NCBI GenBank assembly: GCA_031296325.1 | Contig: JARLFY010000078.1 | Span: 1-45,198, forward strand | DNA length: 45,198 bases | Origin: Acidobacteriaceae bacterium | GTDB lineage: Bacteria; Acidobacteriota; Terriglobia; Terriglobales; Acidobacteriaceae | Direction: 5' to 3' | Shown: in pieces, positions 26,719 through 35,238 of the stretch | Layout of the letters: each line of letters begins with the position of its first letter | Position numbering within the stretch: the first letter of the stretch is position 1 | The notes under the pieces: model-generated | The model's input: the letters and a program-made list of their open reading frames with translations, nothing else | Database searches by the model: none | What the model was told of the DNA's origin: nothing | Translations under genes and position numbers: made by a program

Positions 26719-28599
26719 TTAGGGGAGGTAGTAGCGCAGGCTGGTCAGAACCATGCTGTCCTGAGCGCGCGCGTTGATGGAGGTCGAGCCAGACCACAGA
26801 CCACGGTTGACCAACTGATAGTTGACGCCGTACTGCAAGCGGCCAGCCTTCGGGTTGTTGATCAGGCGGTAGGTGAAGCCGAACATGCCTTCCTGGATGT
26901 AGCGGGTCGGCGAAGCGCAGCTTGCAGGAGCGTTCGGCGAACCGGCAGTGCTGGAGGTCGTGACGGCAGGCAGAGCATAGCAACCCGCATCGTTCAGCGA
27001 GTAAGAGCCATAACCAATCTGGTCGCCCTGAGCTGTGGTGTAGACGGTGCGCTGCGCGTACTCGCCGCCGTAGTAGCCATAGACATCCAGCTTCGGAGTG
27101 GGATGCGTCTCCAAGGAGAAGAGACCATGGTAGTTGCGAATCGGCTCCAACGTGCCGTCCGTGCGGATGGTTGCATCGGCGAGCTGCGAGTTGCCGTAGC
27201 GACCGACGCCCTGTCCGGCCATCGCCTGCACCGAGAGGTCAAAATACTTGTTCGGGGTGACGCTGGCGTTGGCAAAGACGCCGCCAACGGACTTGGTGTT
27301 GCTGACCGAGCTTGTCGAATAGGTGTAGGTGGGAGCCGCCGCGGTGCCCGCTGCGGTCAGAATCGGGTAGTAGTAGGCGCGCATGAAGCGAGCGATACCG
27401 CCGATCTCGACGTGAGCCTTGGACATATCGAACGCGCCCTTGACGAGGACATCCGGGGCAACGTTGTTGGTGTAGGTGGTTGTGTTGTTGAACAGACCGC
27501 CACCCGTGCCGGTACCGGCAAAGTAGAAGTTCGTCGGAACAGCCGCGCTCACCGAAGAGGTTGCGGTGAAGTTGGTGATCTGCGACTGCTCAAGAGACAT
27601 AGCGGCGGTGAAGGCGCCGGTCTTGACATCGCCCCAGCGCTGCTGGATGCGGACGCCAGGCTGACGAACCCAGGAGAAGCCGACGATGTACTGCGCGTCG
27701 ATGTTGTTGGGCATCCGCTCGGTGAGAGCGTCGGTGCCCTTCTTGTTCTGAGCAGCCAACGACCACATCTGTCCACCGGTGATGGTGAATCCGTTGGTCA
27801 GAGCAGCCTGACCCCAGACCTGACGCTGACGCATCGCGTAGCTGTTGCTCTGGTTGGCGTTGGAGGTGGTGCCCACACCGAGGAAGTCAACCTCGTAGTA
27901 GCCGGAGAGCTTGACGTTGTTTGCATTGCCCGTGAAGAGAGCGCCGATGCGGCTCTGACGACCGGAGAAGTTCAGCTCGCTGACGTGACCCTGATTGGCG
28001 CTGGGCACGGGAATCGAGTTGAAGGGAGTGTTGATGTCGGAGTTCACGGAACGCTCGCGCCAGACATTCTCAAACGCGAGGAAGCCGTTGGGGGTAATCG
28101 TGATGCCCTTGTAGTGCAGAGCGGAAGGAGAATCGATCTTCTCGTTCAGATCCTTCTTGGTGTCGCTGATGGTGGTGGCAAGACCGGTGTTGGCGACCTT
28201 CAGGTCGTTGACATCGCTCTTGACGGCGGCAGTAGCAGCGGCCTGAGCCTGAGCTGCATCGGTCGCGGCCTGCGCCTGAGAGGCGGCGGCGGCAGCCTGC
28301 GACTGTGCGGTTGCGGCAGAGGTCTGCGCAGCAGAGAGAGCAGCTTCTTTGGCAGCATTCTCCTGCTTCAGCGCGTCAATCTGCGACTGCTGGGCTTCCA
28401 TCTTCGCCTTCAGCTCGCGGATCGCAATCTCTTCCTTGGTCTCTTCGGCTACCTTTGTCTTGACGACCTTAGCCTTCTTGGTGGTCTTCTTGGCCATCAT
28501 GGCGGTTGTCGCCGGAGCGGTTGAGTCGGTCTGCGCATGCAGCGACAGCGTGCCGAGTACCAGCACTGCTGCAATCGCCGCTTGTAGTTGCTTCTTCAT
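26719..28599 (-). CDS. Outer-membrane porin-like beta-barrel with N-terminal coiled coil
   Basis: A 626-residue exported protein. Signal peptide (LQAAIAAVLVLGTLSLHAQ), a Lys-rich patch (MAKKTTKKAKVVKTK), then a long heptad-type helix with Ala/Gln runs (about 50-145, IRELKAKMEAQQSQIDALKQ...). The remainder is a beta-barrel with alternating hydrophobic strands (GITITPNGFLAFENVW, VKLSGYYEVDFLG, QRQVWGQAALTNGFTITGGQMW) and a C-terminal strand ending SLRYYLP. The layout fits trimeric porins of the DcaP-like kind, where a periplasmic coiled coil holds the trimer. GAGG precedes ATG 28599. It has its own terminator. Substrate unknown. Confidence 0.82.
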   Translation of the reverse strand: MKKQLQAAIAAVLVLGTLSLHAQTDSTAPATTAMMAKKTTKKAKVVKTKVAEETKEEIAIRELKAKMEAQQSQIDALKQENAAKEAALSAAQTSAATAQSQAAAAASQAQAATDAAQAQAAATAAVKSDVNDLKVANTGLATTISDTKKDLNEKIDSPSALHYKGITITPNGFLAFENVWRERSVNSDINTPFNSIPVPSANQGHVSELNFSGRQSRIGALFTGNANNVKLSGYYEVDFLGVGTTSNANQSNSYAMRQRQVWGQAALTNGFTITGGQMWSLAAQNKKGTDALTERMPNNIDAQYIVGFSWVRQPGVRIQQRWGDVKTGAFTAAMSLEQSQITNFTATSSVSAAVPTNFYFAGTGTGGGLFNNTTTYTNNVAPDVLVKGAFDMSKAHVEIGGIARFMRAYYYPILTAAGTAAAPTYTYSTSSVSNTKSVGGVFANASVTPNKYFDLSVQAMAGQGVGRYGNSQLADATIRTDGTLEPIRNYHGLFSLETHPTPKLDVYGYYGGEYAQRTVYTTAQGDQIGYGSYSLNDAGCYALPAVTTSSTAGSPNAPASCASPTRYIQEGMFGFTYRLINNPKAGRLQYGVNYQLVNRGLWSGSTSINARAQDSMVLTSLRYYLP

Positions 28600-28848
28600 G
28601 GGACCTCGCAAAATACTTCTTGGGCTAAAGATGCGCACACCATTCAACCGTGCCTCGTGAGCTCGATTCGTATGAACACTTTGCCAGCTAATGTTTGTAT
28701 GCTCGCAGAGCTGTATGAACGTAACGTTAATTACCGTGAAAGTCTTGTTACATTAACCTCTTCCGCAGGGGTTCCGAGGAGGTTCCTCCGAAGCAATCCC
28801 GCAGTTCGCCGTTGCACGCCAAGGGCGCAAGTAGTTTACCGTAGTGCC

Positions 28849-31173
28849 ATGAGTTTTTCTCGATCGGGACGAAGCCTTGCGTTCTTATTGCTGCTTGTTG
28901 CTAGCAGCGTCATGGGTATCTCTGCGACGGCGCAGAGCGGTGGAACGACGGCTACGACCCTGCCCGCAACCCGTCTCAAGCTGATCCCCATGCCGCGCGA
29001 GGCGAGCGCTGGCCCCGTGCAATCGCTGGCTGGCGGCCTACAAATCGTATGCGCCGCGCCCTGCCCCGCCGAGGACAGCTTCGCCATCGACGACCTGAAG
29101 ACCGCCCTCTCCGAGCGAGGCATCGCGATCAGCTCAAGCGCCGCGCTACGAATCACGGTTGCGCGCAGCGGTGGCCCACAGATCGCCAGCGGCCCAGCGA
29201 ATCAAGCGATCCCGGCGGAGCAGAGGCCCGAAGGCTACGCCATCACCCCCCTCGGCGGCGGACTGGCCGTGAGCGCAGCCAGCGACGCAGGCATCTTCTA
29301 CGGATTGCAGACGGTCAAGCAACTCATCACCGGCTCCGGCGCGAACGCCCTGCTGCACAGCGCAACGATCCGCGACTGGCCCGCGATGAAGTACCGTGGT
29401 CTGGACGACGACCTCTCGCGTGGGCCGGTGACGACGCTGGAGTTTCAGAAGAAGCTGATCCGTACTCTGGCCGCCTACAAGATCAACCTCTACTCGCCCT
29501 ACTTTGAACACACCGCCGCCTACGCCGCCAATCCTCTGATCGCGCCTCCGGGCGGAGCCATCAGCGCAGCCGACGCGGCGGCTCTGGTCGCCTATGCGCG
29601 GCTCTACCACGTCACCATCGTCCCCGAGCAGGAGGCCTTCGGGCATCTGCACAACGTGCTGACGTGGGAGCAGTACCAGTCGCTGGCCGAGACGCCGCAC
29701 GGAGCCGTTCTGGCGCCGGGACAGGCGGGTTCGCTCGCCCTCATCCAGCAGGAGTTCGCCGAGCTTGCCGCCGAATATCCCGGCCCGTTCCTGCACATCG
29801 GCGCCGACGAGACGGTGGACCTCGGCCTCGGCCAGACCAAGCCCAGCGTCGACGCGCGCGGACTAGCGCCCGTCTATCTCGACTTCATGCAGCAGATCGC
29901 AACCACGCTACAGCCGCTGCATCGCCGCCTGCTCTTCTGGGGAGACATTGCGCAGGACTCGCCCGACCTGCTCAAGAATCTTCCGCAGTCCTTCAAAGAC
30001 GCGACCATCGCCGTCGCATGGAACTACGAGCCGCAGACGAAGGGCTATGCCAAGCTGCTCACGCCCTTCGCCAACGCCGGTTTCGAGACCTGGGTCGCGC
30101 CCAGCGTACACAACTTCCGCGTCGTCTATCCAGACAACAATCTCGCGCTCGCCAACATTCAGCAGTTCACCCGCGATGGCCAGCGCCTGGGTTCGACCGG
30201 CCAACTCAACACTATCTGGAACGACGACGGCGAGGGCCTCATCAACGAGGATTGGTACGGCATCCTCTTCGGTGCGGCGGCGGCCTGGCAGCCGGGAGAG
30301 TCGTCAATCTTCGCCTTCCAGCAGAGCTATGCGCAGGTCTTCCACGGCGATGCCACCGGTGCGCTCAATCTGGCACAGATGGAGTTGATGGCCGCACACG
30401 CCGTCCTCAAGCAGCAGGCGCAGGTGGGCGACGCCAGCGACAACCTCTTCTGGCTCGATCCGTGGTCGAAGGACGCCCAAAAGATCGCCGCCGAGGTTCG
30501 CCCCTACACCCACGACCTGCGTCTCCACGCCGAGGCTGCGCTCACTCTGATCGCGCAGGCCCGCGCCGCTGCCGGACCCCGGCCCATTGCAACCAGCGAC
30601 ACCGCAAACTCCACGCTCTACGACGCAGCGAAGTACGGAGCCGCCTCCAGCAATCTGCGCGAGCCGGACGCCATCGACGCAATGGAACTGGGAGCGCGCC
30701 GCATCGACTTCATCGGCCTGAAGTTCCAGCTCGCCGACGAGATGACCACAGGCTACGCGCGAGCCTTGGCCGCCTCCACCAGCAGCGACAAGAAGACCCG
30801 CGCCAGCGTCAGTCGCGAGCTATCCGACCTGAACGGCATCAACGGACGCATGCAGGATCTCCGCGACGGCTACACCCTGCTGCGTGACCTGTACGAGTCG
30901 GCCTGGCTGCGCTCGAATCGTCCCTACTGGCTGCGCAACATTCTGGAGCAGTACGACGCCGCCGCCCAACTCTGGATCGCCCGCGCCGACCGCGTCCACT
31001 GCGCCCAGCGCCAGTGGGCCGACACAAAGTCCCTGCCCACCGCCTTCGACCTGGGAATCCCGACCGCGCCCGTCGCCTACGCCGCACCACAAGCGACGCC
31101 TCAGCCAACGTTCCCCGTCACTCCGCCCGCATCCGTCCCCGCAACTCCCGCCCCCACCGGAGTTGCGCCATGA
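28849..31173 (+). CDS. Secreted beta-N-acetylhexosaminidase, glycoside hydrolase family 20
   Basis: Releases terminal GlcNAc or GalNAc residues by substrate-assisted catalysis outside the cytoplasm. The 774-residue protein has a signal peptide (SLAFLLLLVASSVMGISATAQ), an N-terminal GH20b-type domain (about 35-170, ending FYGLQTVKQLI) and the catalytic barrel with the essential Asp-Glu pair in HIGADE (316-321). A C-terminal helical extension of about 250 residues follows, ending in a Pro-rich tail. The ATG at 28849 gives the signal peptide at the right place; no strong ribosome site is seen. It leads a plus-strand series with nagA, compatible with supplying GlcNAc to it. Confidence 0.9.
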   Translation: MSFSRSGRSLAFLLLLVASSVMGISATAQSGGTTATTLPATRLKLIPMPREASAGPVQSLAGGLQIVCAAPCPAEDSFAIDDLKTALSERGIAISSSAALRITVARSGGPQIASGPANQAIPAEQRPEGYAITPLGGGLAVSAASDAGIFYGLQTVKQLITGSGANALLHSATIRDWPAMKYRGLDDDLSRGPVTTLEFQKKLIRTLAAYKINLYSPYFEHTAAYAANPLIAPPGGAISAADAAALVAYARLYHVTIVPEQEAFGHLHNVLTWEQYQSLAETPHGAVLAPGQAGSLALIQQEFAELAAEYPGPFLHIGADETVDLGLGQTKPSVDARGLAPVYLDFMQQIATTLQPLHRRLLFWGDIAQDSPDLLKNLPQSFKDATIAVAWNYEPQTKGYAKLLTPFANAGFETWVAPSVHNFRVVYPDNNLALANIQQFTRDGQRLGSTGQLNTIWNDDGEGLINEDWYGILFGAAAAWQPGESSIFAFQQSYAQVFHGDATGALNLAQMELMAAHAVLKQQAQVGDASDNLFWLDPWSKDAQKIAAEVRPYTHDLRLHAEAALTLIAQARAAAGPRPIATSDTANSTLYDAAKYGAASSNLREPDAIDAMELGARRIDFIGLKFQLADEMTTGYARALAASTSSDKKTRASVSRELSDLNGINGRMQDLRDGYTLLRDLYESAWLRSNRPYWLRNILEQYDAAAQLWIARADRVHCAQRQWADTKSLPTAFDLGIPTAPVAYAAPQATPQPTFPVTPPASVPATPAPTGVAP

Positions 31174-31205
31174 GTTCCTCGCATGCACCATTCCTCGCAT
31201 ACACC

Positions 31206-31295
31206 AAGGGCCAAAGGCCCGCTCTATACCAGCCTAGGGCGAAGCCCTAGGTTACGGATCCCCACAAAGTCCGAGGGCTGAAGGCCCGACCTATA
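31206..31295. repeat. Family B repeat, copy 3 (best preserved)
   Basis: GGGCC-AAA-GGCCC, then GCTCTATACCAGC, CTAGGGC-GAA-GCCCTAG, a spacer, and GGGCT-GAA-GGCCCGACCTATA. It ends 24 bases before the nagA start, so it lies in the nagA 5' region. Confidence 0.8.
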
Positions 31296-31318
31296 CTACG
31301 GAAGACTCAGGACGCCAG

Positions 31319-32461
31319 ATGAAAAACCTCACCGCTCGCACCCTTATCACATCCGATGGCATCATCAATAACCCGCGCGTCGCCATCGACGCTGACGGCC
31401 TTATCGCCAGCTTCGAGCAAGGCGAACCCACCGCCGAAGACAGCACGCTCGCCCCCGCCTTCTTCGACATTCACGTCCACGGCGCGGCGGGTCACGACGC
31501 GATGGAAGCCACCCCCGAAGCCATCGCGGCCATCGCTAAGTTTCTCGCGAGCAAAGGCGTCGCCCACTTCCTGCCAACCACCGTCACTGCTCCCATCGAC
31601 CGCACCCTGCGCGCGCTCGAAGGCATAGCCAACGCCATCGAAGCATCGCACCAGCCCGACGAAGCGCTGCCCGTCGGCATTCATCTCGAAGGCCCATTTC
31701 TCTCTCACGCCAAGCGCGGCGTTCACCCTCCCGCCGATCTTCAACCGCCCACGATTGCTCTCTTCGACCGCATGCAGCAGGCGGCGCGCGGACACATTCG
31801 CCTGATGACGATTGCGCCCGAGATTCCCGGCGCGCTCGAACTCATCGCCCACGCCACGCGCAGCGGCGTACGCACCAGCCTCGGCCACTCCGACGCCACC
31901 GCCGACGAGACCCACGCCGCCATCGCCGCCGGAGCGACCAGCGCCACCCACACCTTCAACGCCATGCGACGGCTCGACCATCGCGAGCCGGGAATCGCCG
32001 GCATCGTACTGGATTCCGACAAACTCTACGCCGAGTTGATCTGCGATGGAGTCCACGTTGCGCCGGAGTTCGTGCGCCTCTGGCTCCGCGCCAAGTCCGA
32101 CGCCCGCGCAATCCTGATGACCGACGGCATCTCCGCCACCGGAATGCCCGACGCCAACTACTGGCTCGGCGAGTTGGAAGTGACGGTGAAGGATGGGCGC
32201 TGCCTGCTCGCCAGCAGCCTCGCCGACGGCACAGAGACGCTGGCCGGATCGGTCCTCACCATGGATCGCGCGGTCGCAAATTTGCAACGCTTTACCGGAG
32301 CAACGCTGGCGACGGCGGTGCGTCTGGCCAGCCGAAATCCCGCGCAGATGCTGGGTATCAAAGATCTCGCCGAGATCGCCGTAGGCCGTCCCGCAAACCT
32401 CAATCGCTTCTCCCCCACTGGCGATCTTCAACAAACCATTCTGCGCGGACACGTGCTGTAG
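31319..32461 (+). CDS. nagA: N-acetylglucosamine-6-phosphate deacetylase
   Basis: Converts GlcNAc-6-phosphate to glucosamine-6-phosphate, the committed step of amino-sugar use and cell-wall sugar recycling. The 380-residue amidohydrolase shows His52/His54 (DIHVHG), Glu124 (HLEGPF), His190 (LGHSDAT), His211 (THTFNAM) and catalytic Asp269 (MTDGISATG). AGGA lies six bases before the ATG. No nagB is in the window. Placed between a GH20 hexosaminidase and a putative GlcNAc/MurNAc kinase. Confidence 0.96.
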   Translation: MKNLTARTLITSDGIINNPRVAIDADGLIASFEQGEPTAEDSTLAPAFFDIHVHGAAGHDAMEATPEAIAAIAKFLASKGVAHFLPTTVTAPIDRTLRALEGIANAIEASHQPDEALPVGIHLEGPFLSHAKRGVHPPADLQPPTIALFDRMQQAARGHIRLMTIAPEIPGALELIAHATRSGVRTSLGHSDATADETHAAIAAGATSATHTFNAMRRLDHREPGIAGIVLDSDKLYAELICDGVHVAPEFVRLWLRAKSDARAILMTDGISATGMPDANYWLGELEVTVKDGRCLLASSLADGTETLAGSVLTMDRAVANLQRFTGATLATAVRLASRNPAQMLGIKDLAEIAVGRPANLNRFSPTGDLQQTILRGHVL

Positions 32462-32521
32462 ACAGTGGCATGTGGAAAGCTCGGCGCGCCTTCAAGCCGC
32501 AATCTGGCAGACTAGTAGATA

Positions 32522-33889
32522 ATGTCTTTTGCAAACAGCCCGACTCACCTCTCTCTTGGAATCGACTTCGGCACCACCAACAGCTCGGTCGCACTGGCCC
32601 ATGCAGATGGCCGCGTAGATCTGGCCGCCTTCCCCATCGCCAACGGCCTGACCGAATCCTTCCGCTCGGTTCTGTACCTCGAACAGGCGAAGGCCGCTGG
32701 GCGCACGCGGATGAAGAGCTTCACCGGCCCCTCGGCCATCGCGGAGTATCTCAACGCCGATGGCGGAGACCACGCGCGAGGCCGCCTGATCCAGTCGCTC
32801 AAGTCGCATCTCTCCAGCCGCACCCTCACCGGAACCGAGGTCTTCGGCAAGCGTTATTCGCTGGAAGACCTGATCTCGCGAATGCTGACGGATCTGCGTC
32901 TGGCCGCCGAAGCCCAGTTCGCGCAGCCCGTGCGCCACGCCACCGTTGGCCGCCCCGTGCGCTTCGTCGGCGCGGAGAGCGACGAGGACGAGGAGTTCGC
33001 GCTCTCCCGCCTGCGCGCCGCCTTCACCCAGGCAGGCTACGAAACGGTCGAGTTCGAGATGGAGCCGGTCGCTGCGGCTCATTCCTACGAGTCCACGCTC
33101 GACCACGACGAGTTGATCCTGATTGGCGACTTCGGCGGAGGAACCAGCGACTTCTCCCTGCTGCGCGTTGGCCCCGAGGCAAAGCGCAGGCGCAGCGAAG
33201 GTGCTTCAGGCTTGCTCGGCAATGCAGGTCTGGGTCTCGCCGGAGACGCCTTCGACGCGCGCATTGTGCGCAAGTTGGTCTCGCCCGAACTGGGCGCGGA
33301 CACCTACGAACGGCAGGCCAGCACAGCGGGAATCAACGGCCCCAAGCTTATCCCCGCTGTCCCCGCATGGATCTACGCCAACCTGGAACGCTGGCACTAC
33401 CTCTCGTTTCTGAAGACACGCAACGTGGCGCAGATTCTGCGTGGAGCGCGTGCGCGAGCCGAGGAGCCGAAGAAGGTCGCCGCGCTGATGACGCTGATCG
33501 AGGAAGATCTGGGCTACCAGCTTCATCAGGCCGTCGAACGGCTGAAGGTCGATCTTTCACGAGAGGAACACGCGATCTTTCGCTTCCACGACGGCAGCAT
33601 GGAGATCGAGGCAAAGGTCACGCGCACCGACTTCGAGGGCTGGATCGCCGCCGATCTCGCGTCCATCGAGAGCTGTGTGGATGGACTGCTGACCAGCAGC
33701 GGCGTTGCGGCAGACGAGGTCGATCGCGTCTTCCTCACCGGAGGAACCAGCTTCGTTCCCGCCGTGCGACGCATCTTCACCGAACGCTTCGCCGATCGCA
33801 CAACAGGCACAGCGCGCGTCGTCACCGGCGACGAGTTCACCTCCGTCGCGCGAGGCCTCGCGCTGAGCGGCCTGCAAGCACAAGGCTAG
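32522..33889 (+). CDS. yegD: Hsp70-family protein, YegD-like
   Basis: A 455-residue actin-fold ATPase: phosphate-1 DFGTTNS (15-21), IGDFGGGTSDFSLL (phosphate 2, about 199-212) and FLTGGTSFVPAVRR (adenosine motif, about 404-418). It lacks the DnaK substrate-binding domain, as YegD does, so its chaperone role is uncertain. It starts 60 bases after nagA on the same strand and may be co-transcribed. Confidence 0.88.
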   Translation: MSFANSPTHLSLGIDFGTTNSSVALAHADGRVDLAAFPIANGLTESFRSVLYLEQAKAAGRTRMKSFTGPSAIAEYLNADGGDHARGRLIQSLKSHLSSRTLTGTEVFGKRYSLEDLISRMLTDLRLAAEAQFAQPVRHATVGRPVRFVGAESDEDEEFALSRLRAAFTQAGYETVEFEMEPVAAAHSYESTLDHDELILIGDFGGGTSDFSLLRVGPEAKRRRSEGASGLLGNAGLGLAGDAFDARIVRKLVSPELGADTYERQASTAGINGPKLIPAVPAWIYANLERWHYLSFLKTRNVAQILRGARARAEEPKKVAALMTLIEEDLGYQLHQAVERLKVDLSREEHAIFRFHDGSMEIEAKVTRTDFEGWIAADLASIESCVDGLLTSSGVAADEVDRVFLTGGTSFVPAVRRIFTERFADRTTGTARVVTGDEFTSVARGLALSGLQAQG

Positions 33890-33914
33890 AGAATTTTAAA
33901 TTGCTATAGACCAA

Positions 33915-34012
33915 TTTGTTTGTCATTCCGTAGCCTCTTTATTTGCTCGTCATTCCGTAGCCTCTTTATTTGCTCGTCATTCCGTAGCGAAGCGAAGGAA
34001 TCTGCTTTTGCT
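33915..34012 (+). repeat. Family A repeat with three-fold 27-base head stutter
   Basis: Heads TTTGYTYGTCATTCCGTAGC start at 33915, 33942 and 33969, 27 bases apart, separated by CTCTTTA; only the third extends to GAAGCGAAGGAATCTGC. It begins about 26 bases after the yegD stop in gene orientation and fills the gap to the convergent kinase gene. Confidence 0.85.
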
Positions 34013-34084
34013 CGCTCCACAACGGTCTACGCCGTAAGCCAAAACACTCAAATCGCATTACCGAAATAACGGCGACGTAAAGAA

Positions 34085-35005
34085 TCACCCGCGACGCGCG
34101 CGCCACAACGCCCCATCGAGCGAGTCAACGGCAGACTCACGCACACGCGCAGCAGGCAACCACTCAGACAGTCGCGCAATCATCGCGGCGCGTACAGGCA
34201 GGATCTGCGCGAGTACGCTGCCCGTAAAGGCCACATCAATCTCAGCGGAGTTCATCTTGCGAGCGACCAGCGCCACCAACTCCGCAAGCTCCTCTCCCGC
34301 GCGACGCAGCACAGCAGCGGCCAGCGCGTCGCCCTGTTCGGCGCAACGGGCAACCACCGGAGCAAGCGCGGCAAACTCCGGCGCAGGGTGCTTCGCATCG
34401 CCACGCTGATTCGCATACGCAACCAGTTCGCCAAGCGAACCCAACTCCCAATGCCGCTCGATCTCGCGCAGAAGAAGAGTGGAGCCATCATCGGCAGACG
34501 CGCGATCCTGCTCCCGCAGCGCCGAGCGAATCGCCTCCAGCCCAATCCAGTTTCCCGACCCCTCGTCGCCCAGCACCGGCCCCCATCCGCCCGCGCCAAA
34601 GAGCGCGCCCGCCGCCGAACGACCGATGGCGTTGGAACCAGTTCCCGCGACGACCAGAATCCCCGCCCCTCCGGCGAACGCGGCATCCAGCGCAATCTCT
34701 TCGTCGCCACAGAGCAGAGTCTCGCCCGCGACCAGACCGGCCAGAGCCTTGCCAGCCCACGCGCGAACAGTGGGGCTGCTGAGTCCGGCAAGCCCAAAAC
34801 ATGTCCGCGTAACCTGCCCCAGCGAGACGCCCGCCGCCGCCGCAACCTCGGCCAGCATGGACTGAAGCCGCGCCGTCGCCGCCGCCTCGGAGACGCGCAT
34901 CACCTTCACCGTACCCGTAGACGCACGAGCAAGAACGCGCGCCTCATCGGCCAGCAGACACTGCGTCTTGGTGCCGCCCGCATCAATCGCCAAAAAGAAA
35001 CTCAT
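34085..35005 (-). CDS. N-acetylglucosamine / N-acetylmuramate kinase (BadF/BcrA ATPase family)
   Basis: Likely phosphorylates GlcNAc and/or MurNAc at C6 in the cytoplasm. The 306-residue ASKHA-fold protein has phosphate-1 DAGGTKT (8-14), VVAGTGSNAIG and GDEGSGNWIGLEA, the last being the hallmark of the NAGK/MurK group rather than ROK kinases. Its neighbours (GH20, nagA and a NamZ-containing fusion) support an amino-sugar substrate. It is transcribed divergently from the fusion gene across a 233-base gap. Which sugar it prefers is not decidable by eye. Confidence 0.87.
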   Translation of the reverse strand: MSFFLAIDAGGTKTQCLLADEARVLARASTGTVKVMRVSEAAATARLQSMLAEVAAAAGVSLGQVTRTCFGLAGLSSPTVRAWAGKALAGLVAGETLLCGDEEIALDAAFAGGAGILVVAGTGSNAIGRSAAGALFGAGGWGPVLGDEGSGNWIGLEAIRSALREQDRASADDGSTLLLREIERHWELGSLGELVAYANQRGDAKHPAPEFAALAPVVARCAEQGDALAAAVLRRAGEELAELVALVARKMNSAEIDVAFTGSVLAQILPVRAAMIARLSEWLPAARVRESAVDSLDGALWRARRG

Positions 35006-35034
35006 CGCGATCCATCATACCGAACAAAGGCATA

Positions 35035-35200
35035 ACACCGATTCCCACCGATTACACCGATTACACCGATCAATAACGAATCCAGCGTTATCCTGTTTCG
35101 TTAGTTTTGCCGTTGCCTGTTTTTAATCCGCGTTCATCCGTGCTGATCCGCATTCGTCTTTGTCTCGAATCGGTGCTTATCGGTGTAGATCGGTGTTAAG
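35035..35200. repeat. Family C repeat with long inverted arms
   Basis: The left arm (35035-35072) holds ACACCGATT units; the right arm (35168-35200) holds AATCGGTG units, its approximate reverse complement. ATCCGCG/ATCCGTG units lie between (35124-35153). It fills the divergent promoter region between the kinase and the fusion gene. Confidence 0.65.
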
Positions 35201-35238
35201 TATTTCGCCCTATTAGCCAGCAACTATACTCAGAGGCA

